The position numbers and the translations under genes are program-made. From Streptomyces sp. NBC_01198 (GTDB lineage Bacteria > Actinomycetota > Actinomycetes > Streptomycetales > Streptomycetaceae): 64,000 nucleotides of DNA. Below are positions 50,029 through 58,671 of this stretch, piece after piece (the stretch's first letter is position 1; each line of letters opens with the position of its first letter). The DNA lies in contig NZ_CP108568.1 of NCBI RefSeq assembly GCF_036010485.1, forward strand, positions 1,798,001 through 1,862,000, given 5' to 3'. The notes under the pieces were generated by a model. The model did not search any database and had not been told where the DNA came from. It worked only from the letters and a program-made list of their open reading frames with translations.

Positions 50029-50601
50029 ATGAGCACCGCCGTGACCACCTGGTCCCTCGAACTGACCGCGCAGGAAGAGCTGCGCCCCGCAGCCGCGCCC
50101 GCGGCCGATTCCGGTGTCCGGATCGTGCGGGCCGAAGTCCCCTCACCGGACTTCGGGCGCTTCCTCTACACCGCGGTGGGCGCGGACTGCTCGTGGCTGG
50201 ACCGGCTGCCCTGGCCGCCCGAGCGGTGGCGCGAGCTGCTGGAGCGGCCGGGCACCGAGCTGTGGGTGGCGTACGAGCACGGCACCCCCGCCGGATACGT
50301 GGAGCTGGCCGGGCAGGACGACGCAGTGGTGGAAATCGGGTATTTCGGACTACTGCCGGACTTCCGCGGCCGCGGTATCGGCGGGCACCTGCTGTCGTAC
50401 GGCAGCGCGCGGGCCTGGGACCTGGCCGAACGCTGGCCGGAGCGGCCCGCGACCCGGCGGGTGTGGGTGCACACCTGCTCGCTGGACGGGCCGTACGCGC
50501 TGGACAACTACCGGCGGCGCGGCTTCCGGGTCTTCGACACGGTGACCGCGATGCCGAGCGTGCGTCCGCGGCGGCCGCTCGGCGCCGGGAGTGACGCATG
50601 A
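50029..50601 (+). CDS. GNAT family N-acetyltransferase
   Basis: This 190-residue protein has the acetyl-CoA-binding motif LLPDFRGRGIGGHLLSYG (R-G-x-G-I-G) preceded by strand VVEIGYFG. The C-terminal YALDNYRRRGFRVFDTVTAM is also typical of the fold. The substrate is unknown. It lies just upstream of the sulfur operon leader, but a gap of about 330 bases and a separate promoter region suggest it is not part of that operon. Confidence 0.88.
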   Translation: MSTAVTTWSLELTAQEELRPAAAPAADSGVRIVRAEVPSPDFGRFLYTAVGADCSWLDRLPWPPERWRELLERPGTELWVAYEHGTPAGYVELAGQDDAVVEIGYFGLLPDFRGRGIGGHLLSYGSARAWDLAERWPERPATRRVWVHTCSLDGPYALDNYRRRGFRVFDTVTAMPSVRPRRPLGAGSDA

Positions 50602-50686
50602 CACAGCTTCTCGCATCGTGAGATTATCTGGTCCACATGGTGGATTGTGGTGGACTCGCCCGAGACCTGCATGCCACGCTTTCGTC
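50602..50686 (+). promoter_or_regulatory. Promoter/operator region of the sulfur operon
   Basis: A-T-richer bases (GTGAGATTATCTGG) precede the dyad TCCAC-ATG-GTGGA (50632-50644) and a further GGTGGAC at about 50,649. The dyad is a candidate repressor site. No regulator gene adjoins. Confidence 0.45.
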
Positions 50687-50770
50687 ATGTCACGCACTGG
50701 AATCACCTTGGTAGGTCGGCCGCACGTCGACTTCTGCCGTGTGTCCAGCGCCATCTGTCGGGCGGACTAG
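50687..50770 (+). CDS. Putative leader peptide of the sulfur operon (27 aa)
   Basis: The peptide begins MSRTGITLVG and ends RPHVDFCRVSSAICRAD-stop, 163 bases before the sulfite reductase start. It resembles the short streptomycete leader peptides (pattern RRHVDLxRVxSAxCR) that precede sulfur-assimilation and transporter operons. The Cys codons near its end suit a cysteine-sensing attenuator, as shown for Cys-coding short frames in mycobacteria. The rest of the leader to 50,933 has no other frame of note. Confidence 0.65.
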   Translation: MSRTGITLVGRPHVDFCRVSSAICRAD

Positions 50771-50933
50771 CCAGCACCCTCGCGCCGCTCCGCCATCCCC
50801 GTCGTCGTGGATGCACGGGAGTCTCCCGCCATCCGCCGCGCCTGCATCGCCGCTTCCTGCGTTTCCCCAGGCCACAGGGTACTTCCGCGCCATCAAACGA
50901 CCGTATTCGAGCCTGTCAGAAGGACGCATCGCC

Positions 50934-52658
50934 ATGGCATCCAGCCCCGACGCCCCCCAGCCGCCGGCCGGGGGTACGCCCAGGACCGCGCCCGCCGCCC
51001 GTCGCAAGACGAGCCGGCACCGCGGTGAAGGCCAGTGGGCCAAGGGCCACTTCACTCCGCTCAACGCCAACGAGCAGACGAAGAAGGACGATGACGGTCT
51101 CAACGTGCGGACGCGCATCGAGACGATCTACGCCAAGGCGGGCTTCGACTCGATCGACGGCGCCGACCTGCGGGGCCGGATGCGCTGGTGGGGGCTCTAC
51201 ACCCAGCGCCGCCCCGGGATCGACGGCGGGCGCACCGCGATCCTGGAGCCCGAGGAGCTGGACGACCGCTACTTCATGATGCGGGTCAGGATCGACGGCG
51301 GCCGGCTGACGGTGGCGCAGCTGCGGGTGATCGGCGAGATCTCGCAGGAGTTCGCCCGCGGCACGGCCGACATCACCGACCGGCAGAACGTTCAGTACCA
51401 CTGGATCCGCATCGAGGACGTGCCGGAGATCTGGCGCCGCCTGGAGGCGGTGGGCCTGTCCACCACCGAGGCGTGCGGCGACACCCCGCGCACGATCCTC
51501 GGCTCGCCGGTGGCCGGTATCGCCGCGGACGAGATCATCGACGGCACCCCGGCGGTGGACGAGATCAAGAGCCGCTACATCGGCAACAAGGAGTTCTCGA
51601 ACCTCCCGCGCAAGTTCAAGACCGCGGTCTCCGGCTCGCCGCTGCTCGACGTGGTGCACGAGATCAACGACGTGGCCTTCGTGGGCGTCGAGCACCCCGA
51701 GCACGGCCCCGGCTTCGACGTGTGGGTCGGCGGCGCGCTGTCCACCAACCCGCGGCTCGGCGAACGGCTCGGCGCCTGGGTGCCGTTGGCGGAGGTCCCC
51801 GACGTGTGGGCCGGCGTGGTCGGCATCTTCCGCGACTACGGCTACCGGCGGCTGCGCTCCCGCGCCCGGCTGAAGTTCCTGCTGGCCGACTGGGGCGTGG
51901 AGAAGTTCCGCCAGGTGCTGCAGGAGGAGTATCTGGGGCGGGAGCTGATCGACGGACCCGGTCCCGAACTGCCGCGCCAGCAGTGGCGCGACCACGTCGG
52001 CGTCCACCTGCAGAAGGACGGCCGGTACTACGTCGGCTTCGCCCCGCGGGTCGGCCGGATCGACGGCACCACCCTGACGAAGATCGCCGAACTGGCCGCG
52101 GGCCACGGCTCGGACCGGGTGCGGACCACCACCGACCAGAAGATGCTGGTGCTTGACGTCGAGGAGTCCGAGGTCGAGTCGCTGGTGGCCGGGCTGGAGT
52201 CGCTCGACCTGCAGGTCCGCCCGTCGCCCTTCCGGCGCGGCACGATGGCCTGCACCGGCATCGAGTTCTGCAAGCTGGCGATCGTCGAGACCAAGGCGCG
52301 CGGCGCCTCGCTGATCGACGAACTGGAGCGCAGGCTCCCGGAGTTCGACGAGCCGATCGCCATCAACATCAACGGCTGCCCGAATTCGTGCGCCCGCATC
52401 CAGACCGCCGACATCGGTCTGAAGGGCCAGCTGGTCACCGGGGCCGACGGGGAGCAGACCGAGGGCTACCAGGTGCACCTGGGCGGCAGCCTCGGCATGG
52501 AGCCCGGCTTCGGCCGCAAGGTGCGCGGTCTGAAGGTCACCGCGGCCGAACTGCCCGACTACGTCGAGCGGGTGCTCACCCGCTTCCAGGCCGAGCGCAC
52601 CGAGGGGGAGCGCTTCGCCCGGTGGGCGGCGCGGGCCTCGGAGGAGGCGCTGTCATGA
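50934..52658 (+). CDS. Siroheme sulfite/nitrite reductase (ferredoxin type)
   Basis: This 574-residue protein has the twofold sulfite-reductase layout: ferredoxin-like half domains (QLRVIGEISQEFARGTADIT, TDRQNVQYHW) and the cofactor cysteines CTGIEFC and NGCPNSC for the [4Fe-4S]-siroheme pair. Tyr in GLYTQRRPG and Cys in EACGDTPRT stand where mycobacterial NirA forms a Tyr-Cys link. Given cysH, cysC and cysDN downstream, reduction of sulfite to sulfide is the likely reaction. It is the first large gene of the operon; AAGGA lies ten bases before the ATG, and the next gene overlaps by ATGA. Confidence 0.93.
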   Translation: MASSPDAPQPPAGGTPRTAPAARRKTSRHRGEGQWAKGHFTPLNANEQTKKDDDGLNVRTRIETIYAKAGFDSIDGADLRGRMRWWGLYTQRRPGIDGGRTAILEPEELDDRYFMMRVRIDGGRLTVAQLRVIGEISQEFARGTADITDRQNVQYHWIRIEDVPEIWRRLEAVGLSTTEACGDTPRTILGSPVAGIAADEIIDGTPAVDEIKSRYIGNKEFSNLPRKFKTAVSGSPLLDVVHEINDVAFVGVEHPEHGPGFDVWVGGALSTNPRLGERLGAWVPLAEVPDVWAGVVGIFRDYGYRRLRSRARLKFLLADWGVEKFRQVLQEEYLGRELIDGPGPELPRQQWRDHVGVHLQKDGRYYVGFAPRVGRIDGTTLTKIAELAAGHGSDRVRTTTDQKMLVLDVEESEVESLVAGLESLDLQVRPSPFRRGTMACTGIEFCKLAIVETKARGASLIDELERRLPEFDEPIAININGCPNSCARIQTADIGLKGQLVTGADGEQTEGYQVHLGGSLGMEPGFGRKVRGLKVTAAELPDYVERVLTRFQAERTEGERFARWAARASEEALS

Positions 52659-52834
52659 CCGAGCGAGCCGCCCCGTTCTACTGCCCCTACTGCGGGGACG
52701 AGGACCTGCGCCCGTCCGAGGAGGGCCATGGCGCCTGGGAATGCCGGGCGTGCAGCCGGGCATTCAAGCTGTCGTTCCTCGGGCTGCTGTCCAGGAGGCC
52801 GGCCGCCGACTCTCCACCGGGAGGCGCTTCGTGA
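52655..52834 (+). CDS. Small zinc-ribbon protein in the sulfur operon (59 aa)
   Basis: The coding region has ATGA and GTGA overlaps with its neighbours, so it is surely translated. Two knuckles, CPYCGDE and CRACSRAF, form a Cys4 zinc ribbon, and an amphipathic segment follows (KLSFLGLL). Homologues sit at the same place in other streptomycete sulfur operons as far as I recall; the function is unknown. It might help the iron-sulfur enzymes on either side. Confidence 0.8.
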   Translation: MTERAAPFYCPYCGDEDLRPSEEGHGAWECRACSRAFKLSFLGLLSRRPAADSPPGGAS

Positions 52835-53535
52835 CCACCGCACCGTATACGACCCGGGATCTGCCGGGACTCGCCGAGCAGGCCGGCCGCGACCTGGAGG
52901 AGGCGCCCGCGCTCGACGTGCTGCGCTGGGCCGCCGGCACCTTCGGACCGCGGTTCTGCGTGACCTCCTCGATGGAGGACGCCGTCGTGGCGCATCTGGC
53001 GTCCCGCGCACTGCCCGGGGTCGACGTCGTCTTCCTCGACACCGGCTACCACTTCCCCGAGACCATCGGCACCCGGGACGCGGTGGCGGCGGTGATGGAC
53101 GTCAACGTCATCACGCTCACCCCGCGGCAGACCGTCGCCGAGCAGGACGCGCAGTACGGCGCCCGGCTGCACGACCGCGACCCCGACCTGTGCTGCGCGC
53201 TGCGCAAGGTCGCGCCGCTTGAGGAGGGCCTGAAGGGCTACGACGCGTGGGCCACCGGGCTGCGCAGGGACGAGTCGCCGACCCGCGCGAACACCCCGGT
53301 CGTCGGCTGGGACGCCAAGCGGCAGAAGGTCAAGATCGCCCCGATCGCGCGCTGGACGCAGGCCGACGTGGAGGCGTACGTCCAAGAGCACGGGGTGCTC
53401 ACTAACCCGCTGCTGACGGACGGTTACGCCTCCGTCGGCTGCGCGCCCTGCACCCGGCGGGTACTTGAGGGCGAGGACGCCCGCGCCGGACGCTGGGCGG
53501 GGCTCGGCAAGACCGAGTGCGGTATCCACCAGTGA
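52831..53535 (+). CDS. cysH: Adenylyl-sulfate/phosphoadenylyl-sulfate reductase
   Basis: This 234-residue PAPS-reductase family protein has the strand-loop FCVTSSMEDAVV and DVVFLDTGYHFPET, and the cluster cysteines DLCCALRKV and GCAPCTRR that mark the [4Fe-4S] form acting mainly on APS. ECGIH at the C-terminus holds the catalytic cysteine. It makes sulfite for the sulfite reductase. It starts at GTG in a GTGA overlap. Confidence 0.94.
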   Translation: MTTAPYTTRDLPGLAEQAGRDLEEAPALDVLRWAAGTFGPRFCVTSSMEDAVVAHLASRALPGVDVVFLDTGYHFPETIGTRDAVAAVMDVNVITLTPRQTVAEQDAQYGARLHDRDPDLCCALRKVAPLEEGLKGYDAWATGLRRDESPTRANTPVVGWDAKRQKVKIAPIARWTQADVEAYVQEHGVLTNPLLTDGYASVGCAPCTRRVLEGEDARAGRWAGLGKTECGIHQ

Positions 53536-53561
53536 CGGCGTCCCAGGAGCAGGAGACCCCG

Positions 53562-54101
53562 ATGACCACCGGCGCCACCGTATGGCTCACCGGGCTGCCG
53601 AGCGCGGGCAAGACCACCATCGCGACGGCGCTTGCGGACACCCTGCGGGCGCAGGGGCGCAGGGTCGAGGTGCTGGACGGCGACGAGATCCGCGAATTCC
53701 TGTCCGCTGGGCTGGGGTTCAGCCGCGAGGACCGGCACACCAATGTGCAGCGGATCGGCTTCGTCGCCGAACTGCTGGCCTCGCACGGCGTATTGGTGCT
53801 GGTGCCGGTCATCGCGCCCTACGCCGACAGCCGCGAGGCGGTGCGCAAGCGCCACCAGGCCCAGGGCACCGGCTATCTGGAGGTGCACGTGGCCACTCCG
53901 GTCGACGTGTGCTCGGTGCGCGATGTGAAGGGCCTCTACGCCCGGCAGGCCGCGGGCGAGCTGACCGGCCTGACCGGGGTGGACGACCCGTACGAGGTTC
54001 CGGACAAGCCGGATCTGCGGATCGAGACGCACGGCAGCACGGTGGAACAGTCCGCCGCAGCGGTGCACGCGCTGCTCGTCGAGAGGGGCCTCACCATATG
54101 A
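53562..54101 (+). CDS. cysC: Adenylyl-sulfate kinase
   Basis: This 179-residue kinase has the P-loop WLTGLPSAGKTTIA, GDEIREFLSAGLGFSREDR and VKGLYARQAAGE, as in APS kinases. It turns APS into PAPS with ATP. ATG 53562 has AGGAG nearby; a GTG at 53532 overlapping the cysH stop would add ten residues. It occurs beside an APS-type CysH, so PAPS may serve sulfotransferases as well. Confidence 0.94.
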   Translation: MTTGATVWLTGLPSAGKTTIATALADTLRAQGRRVEVLDGDEIREFLSAGLGFSREDRHTNVQRIGFVAELLASHGVLVLVPVIAPYADSREAVRKRHQAQGTGYLEVHVATPVDVCSVRDVKGLYARQAAGELTGLTGVDDPYEVPDKPDLRIETHGSTVEQSAAAVHALLVERGLTI

Positions 54102-55033
54102 GCGCGACCGTCAGGCACGCCGAGCAGCGGGACAACCCGTACGCGCTCACGCATCTGGACGCGCTGGAGTCCGAGGCGGTGCACATCTTCCGCGAGGTGG
54201 CGGGCGAGTTCGAGCGGCCGGTGGTGCTCTTCTCCGGCGGCAAGGACTCGATCGTCATGCTGCATCTGGCGCTGAAGGCCTTCGCGCCGGCGCCGGTGCC
54301 CTTCTCGCTGCTGCACGTGGACACCGGGCACAACTTCCCCGAGGTGCTCGACCTGCGCGACCGTACGGCCGCCCGGCACGGCCTGCGGCTGCACGTCGCC
54401 AAGGTGCAGGACTACATCGACGACGGGCGGCTGCGAGAGCGGCCCGACGGGGTGCGCAACCCGCTGCAGACGGTGCCGCTGACCGACGCGATCCAGGCGC
54501 ACCGCTTCGACGCGGTCTTCGGCGGCGGGCGGCGCGACGAGGAGAAGGCCAGGGCGAAGGAGCGGGTCTTCTCGCTGCGTGACGAGTTCTCCCAGTGGGA
54601 CCCGCGCCGGCAGCGCCCCGAGCTGTGGCAGCTCTACAACGGCCGGCACGCGGCCGGCGAGCACGTCCGGGTCTTCCCGCTGTCCAACTGGACCGAACTG
54701 GACGTGTGGCAGTACATCGCCCGGGAGGAGATCGAGCTGCCGGAGATCTACTTCGCGCACGAGCGGGAGGTCTTCAACCGCAACGGCATGTGGCTGACCG
54801 CGGGCGAGTGGGGCGGTCCCAAGTCCGGTGAGCCGGTGGAGACCAGGAGGGTGCGCTACCGCACGGTCGGCGACATGTCCTGCACCGGTGCGGTGGACTC
54901 CGCCGCCACCACGCTGGATTCGGTGATCACCGAGATCGCCGCGTCCCGGCTGACCGAACGAGGTGCCACCCGCGCCGACGACAAGATGTCGGAGGCGGCG
55001 ATGGAGGACCGCAAGCGCGAGGGGTACTTCTAG
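54098..55033 (+). CDS. cysD: Sulfate adenylyltransferase small subunit
   Basis: This 311-residue N-type ATP pyrophosphatase has VVLFSGGKDSIVMLHLAL, LLHVDTGHNFPEVL, GGGRRDEEKARAKERVFS and LSNWTELDVWQYI, all conserved in CysD. With CysN it forms APS from sulfate and ATP. It overlaps cysC by ATGA and sits two bases before cysN. Confidence 0.96.
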   Translation: MSATVRHAEQRDNPYALTHLDALESEAVHIFREVAGEFERPVVLFSGGKDSIVMLHLALKAFAPAPVPFSLLHVDTGHNFPEVLDLRDRTAARHGLRLHVAKVQDYIDDGRLRERPDGVRNPLQTVPLTDAIQAHRFDAVFGGGRRDEEKARAKERVFSLRDEFSQWDPRRQRPELWQLYNGRHAAGEHVRVFPLSNWTELDVWQYIAREEIELPEIYFAHEREVFNRNGMWLTAGEWGGPKSGEPVETRRVRYRTVGDMSCTGAVDSAATTLDSVITEIAASRLTERGATRADDKMSEAAMEDRKREGYF

Positions 55034-55035
55034 CC

Positions 55036-56385
55036 ATGAGCAGCACCACGAGCCCGCTGACCGCCGAACAGCTGTCGGCGACCACCCTGTTGAGGTTCGC
55101 CACCGCCGGGTCGGTCGACGACGGGAAGTCCACCCTGGTGGGCCGGCTGCTGCACGACTCCAAGTCGGTGCTCAGCGACCAGCTGGAGGCGGTCGAGCGC
55201 GCCTCGCTCGACCGCGGCCAGGAGGCGCCCGACCTCGCGCTGCTCACCGACGGCCTGCGGGCCGAGCGGGAGCAGGGCATCACCATCGACGTGGCGTACC
55301 GCTACTTCGCCACCGCGCGCCGCCGGTTCATCCTGGCCGACACCCCCGGCCACGTGCAGTACACCAGGAACATGGTGACGGGGGCGTCCACCGCGGAGCT
55401 GGCCGTGGTGCTGGTCGACGCCCGCAACGGGGTGGTCGAGCAGACCCGCAGGCATGCCGCGGTCGCCGCGCTGCTGCGGGTGCCGCACGTGGTGCTGGCG
55501 GTCAACAAGATGGACCTGGTCGACTACGCGGAGCCGGTGTTCGCCGCCATCGCCAAGGAGTTCACCTCCTACGCGGCCTCGCTCGGCGTCCCGGAGATCA
55601 CCGCGATCCCGATCTCCGCGCTGGCCGGCGACAACGTGGTGGAGCCGTCGGCGAACATGGACTGGTACGGCGGCCCGACGGTGCTCGAACACCTGGAGAC
55701 GGTGCCGGTCAGCCACGACCTGACGGACTGCCCGGCGCGCTTCCCCGTGCAGTACGTGATCAGGCCGCAGACCGCCGAGCACCACGACTACCGCGGTTAC
55801 GCCGGACAGATCGCGTCCGGCCTGCTGCGGGTCGGCGACCCGGTGACCGTCCTGCCCTCGGGGCGGGCCACCACGATCTCCGGCATCGACGCGCTGGGCC
55901 GCAGCGTGGACACCGCGTGGGCGCCGCAGTCGGTCACGCTGCTGCTCGCCGACGACCTGGACGTCTCGCGCGGCGACCTGATCGCCCCTTCGGGTTCGCT
56001 GCCCGCGCTGACCCAGGACATCCGGGCCACGGTGTGCCATCTGCACGAGCGGCCGCTGCGGATCGGCGAGCGGGTGCTGCTCAAGCACGCCACCCGTACG
56101 GTCAAGGCGATCGTCAAGGCGCTGCCGTACCGGATCGACCTGTCGCACGGCCTGGCGCACGAGAACGAGCCGGCGGCGCTGGAGGTCAACGACATCGGCG
56201 CGGTGCAGCTGCGTACCGCGGAGCCGCTGCCGATCGACGCCTACGCCGACGCGCGGCTGACCGGTGCCTTCGTGCTGATCGACCCGGCGGACGGCACGAC
56301 GCTGACCGCCGGTATGGCCGGCGAGGCGTTCGCGGAGCCCGCGGCGGCCGGCGACGCGGCAGACGAAGAGGGATGGGACTTCTGA
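55036..56385 (+). CDS. cysN: Sulfate adenylyltransferase large subunit (GTPase)
   Basis: This 449-residue translation-factor-like GTPase has G1 (GSVDDGKSTL), G3 (ADTPGH), G4 (NKMD) and beta-barrel domains after about residue 230. GTP hydrolysis drives sulfate adenylylation by CysD. There is no fused APS kinase, in agreement with a separate cysC. Confidence 0.96.
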   Translation: MSSTTSPLTAEQLSATTLLRFATAGSVDDGKSTLVGRLLHDSKSVLSDQLEAVERASLDRGQEAPDLALLTDGLRAEREQGITIDVAYRYFATARRRFILADTPGHVQYTRNMVTGASTAELAVVLVDARNGVVEQTRRHAAVAALLRVPHVVLAVNKMDLVDYAEPVFAAIAKEFTSYAASLGVPEITAIPISALAGDNVVEPSANMDWYGGPTVLEHLETVPVSHDLTDCPARFPVQYVIRPQTAEHHDYRGYAGQIASGLLRVGDPVTVLPSGRATTISGIDALGRSVDTAWAPQSVTLLLADDLDVSRGDLIAPSGSLPALTQDIRATVCHLHERPLRIGERVLLKHATRTVKAIVKALPYRIDLSHGLAHENEPAALEVNDIGAVQLRTAEPLPIDAYADARLTGAFVLIDPADGTTLTAGMAGEAFAEPAAAGDAADEEGWDF

Positions 56386-56387
56386 AC

Positions 56388-56489
56388 ATGGCTCAGGAAG
56401 CGTTCTCAGGATTCGCGAAGGAGGGCGGGCGCGTCGGCAGCGGCTCGCTCGGCTCGGGCACGGGCGGGGTCGCACGATGTGCGGGCTGA
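56388..56489 (+). CDS. Possible 33-residue peptide after cysN
   Basis: A reading frame starts two bases after the cysN stop (MAQEAFSGFAKEGG) and ends VARCAG. It lacks a ribosome binding site of its own but could be translated by coupling. The composition (Gly, Ser) is not family-like. It may be chance; the remaining 150 bases to the next gene hold no clearer frame. Confidence 0.25.
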   Translation: MAQEAFSGFAKEGGRVGSGSLGSGTGGVARCAG

Positions 56490-56641
56490 CCCTGATGACG
56501 GCGGACCACGGCTCGACCGTGGCCGTCGGCGTACGCCCGTGGCGCGCTGCGCGCCCGCTGATGCACCACCTTCGAAGACCTGACGAACTTCCGGCCGCGC
56601 CCTAGCGCGCGACACGCCGGGCCTTACGAGAGGACACACCC

Positions 56642-57790
56642 GTGTCTGCGCAAGTCCGACCCGCGTCCCGTACCTTCGCACCGCGCCACAGACTCATCGC
56701 CGTGGCTGCCGCACTTCCCCTGCTCTTCGGCGCACTCGCCGCCTGCAGCTACGGCTCCGACAAGAAGTCGGACGACGACCCCAAAGCGAGTACCGCGCCC
56801 AGCGGTTCGACCGCGGCCAAGAAGCTCTCCACCGACGAGGTGAAGATCGGCTACTTCCCCAACCTGACCCATGCCACCGCGCTGGTCGGGCTCAAGGAGG
56901 GCTTCTTCCAGCAGGAGTTGGGCGACACCAAGATCAAGGAAGCCACCTTCAACGCCGGTCCCGCCGAGATCGAGGCGCTGAACGCCGGGTCGATCGACAT
57001 CGGCTGGATCGGCCCCTCCCCGTCGATCAACGGCTACACCAAGTCCAACGGCACCAGCCTGAAGATCATCTCGGGTTCCGCCTCCGGCGGGGTCAAGCTG
57101 GTGGTCAACCCGAAGAAGATCAAGACCCTGGCCGACCTCAAGGGCAAGAAGATCGCCACCCCGCAGCTCGGCAACACCCAGGACGTGGCGCTGCTGAACT
57201 GGATCAGGACGCAGGGCTGGAAGGTCGACGCGCAGAGCGGCAAGGGTGACGTGTCGGTGGTGCGCACCGACAACAAGATCACCCCGGACGCGTACAAGAA
57301 CGGCTCGATCGACGGGGCGTGGGTGCCGGAGCCCACCGCGTCGAAGCTGGTCAGCGAGGGCGCCAAGGTGCTGCTCGACGAGAGCACGCTGTGGCCGAAC
57401 AAGCAGTTCGTGATCACCAACGTGATCGTGTCGCAGAAGTTCCTGTCCGCCCACCCCGACGTGGTCGAGGCGGTGCTGCGCGGCTCGGTGAAGACCAACG
57501 CCTGGATCAAGGCCAACTCCGACAAGGCCAAGGCCGACGCCAACTCCCAGCTGGAGAAGCTGACCCAGAAGGCGCTGCCGGCGAACATCCTGGACCCGGC
57601 GTGGCAGTCCATCGAGGTGCTCGACGACCCGCTCGCGGCGACAGCCAAGTCCGAGGCGGACCACGCGGTGTCCGCGGGCCTGCTCAAGGCGCCCAAGCTG
57701 GACGGCATCTACGACCTGACGCTGCTCAACAAGGTGCTGAAGGCGCAGGGCCAGCCGACGGTGGACGCGGCCGGTCTCGGCGCCCAGTAG
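56642..57790 (+). CDS. Sulfonate/sulfate-ester type ABC binding lipoprotein
   Basis: This 382-residue lipoprotein (lipobox LAAC) belongs to the SsuA/TauA group: VKIGYFPNLTHATALVGLKE, FNAGPAEIEALNAGSIDIGW, KIATPQLGNTQDVALLNW, PDAYKNGSIDGAWVPEPTAS. It starts at GTG after GAGAGGA. In this operon it probably imports alkanesulfonates or another organic sulfur source. About 155 bases separate it from the small frame upstream, so a secondary promoter is possible. Confidence 0.9.
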   Translation: MSAQVRPASRTFAPRHRLIAVAAALPLLFGALAACSYGSDKKSDDDPKASTAPSGSTAAKKLSTDEVKIGYFPNLTHATALVGLKEGFFQQELGDTKIKEATFNAGPAEIEALNAGSIDIGWIGPSPSINGYTKSNGTSLKIISGSASGGVKLVVNPKKIKTLADLKGKKIATPQLGNTQDVALLNWIRTQGWKVDAQSGKGDVSVVRTDNKITPDAYKNGSIDGAWVPEPTASKLVSEGAKVLLDESTLWPNKQFVITNVIVSQKFLSAHPDVVEAVLRGSVKTNAWIKANSDKAKADANSQLEKLTQKALPANILDPAWQSIEVLDDPLAATAKSEADHAVSAGLLKAPKLDGIYDLTLLNKVLKAQGQPTVDAAGLGAQ

Positions 57791-57876
57791 CCACGGGGCT
57801 CACCCCGGTACGACCGCAACGACAGCAGCAACCGACCACCAGCTCGTCGATCCGAGGACCCCAGGAGGTGACACCC

Positions 57877-58671
57877 ATGGCCGACACACTCACCAGTGCC
57901 GCCGCGCAGCACGCGGAAAGCGCCGCGTACGCGGCCAGGCTCGACCATGTGTCGAAGGCGTTCGGCAGGCCCGGCGCCCAGCAGCTCGTGCTGGACGACA
58001 TCACGCTCGACGTCAGGCCGGGTGAGTTCGTCTGCCTCCTGGGGGCCTCGGGATGCGGCAAGTCCACGCTGCTGAACCTGGTCGCGGGGCTGGACGAGCC
58101 GTCCGCCGGGAGCATCGCGACGTCCGGCGGCCGGCCGGCTCTGATGTTCCAGGAGCACGCGCTCTTCCCGTGGCTGACCGCGGGCAAGAACATCGAACTG
58201 ACCCTGCGGCTGCGCGGCGTGCCGCGCGAGCAGCGCAGGCCGGAAGCCGAGCGGCTGCTGTCGCTGGTGCGGCTGACCGGTGCGTACGGCAAGCGGGTGC
58301 ACGAGCTGTCCGGCGGGATGCGGCAGCGGGTCGCGCTGGCCAGGGCGCTCGCCCAGGACAGCCAACTGCTGCTGATGGACGAGCCGTTCGCGGCGCTCGA
58401 CGCGATCACCCGGGACGTCCTGCACGACGAGCTGACCCGGATCTGGTCGCAGACCGACGTGTCGGTGCTGTTCGTGACGCACAACGTGCGGGAGGCGGTA
58501 CGGCTGGCACAGCGGGTCGTGCTGCTGTCGTCCCGGCCCGGCCGGATCAACCGCGAGTGGGCCATCGACATACCGCAGCCGCGCCGGATCGAGGACGCGG
58601 CGGTGGCGGACCTGTCCGTAGAGATCACCGAGGAACTGCGGGGGGAGATCCGCCGTCATGGCCAGCACTGA
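57877..58671 (+). CDS. Sulfonate-type ABC transporter ATP-binding protein
   Basis: The 264-residue ATPase has an ideal AGGAGGTGA before its ATG. It shows Walker A GASGCGKST, signature LSGGMRQRV, Walker B LLLMDEPFAALDA and FVTHN. It is closest in pattern to SsuB/TauB. It overlaps the permease by 14 bases. Confidence 0.93.
   Translation: MADTLTSAAAQHAESAAYAARLDHVSKAFGRPGAQQLVLDDITLDVRPGEFVCLLGASGCGKSTLLNLVAGLDEPSAGSIATSGGRPALMFQEHALFPWLTAGKNIELTLRLRGVPREQRRPEAERLLSLVRLTGAYGKRVHELSGGMRQRVALARALAQDSQLLLMDEPFAALDAITRDVLHDELTRIWSQTDVSVLFVTHNVREAVRLAQRVVLLSSRPGRINREWAIDIPQPRRIEDAAVADLSVEITEELRGEIRRHGQH

Noticed and set aside
56477..56605. 42-codon frame starting MCGLTLMTADHG before the sulfonate-type binding protein
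   Set aside because: There is no ribosome binding site and no Cys-rich or leader-type ending. It overlaps another equally weak frame.
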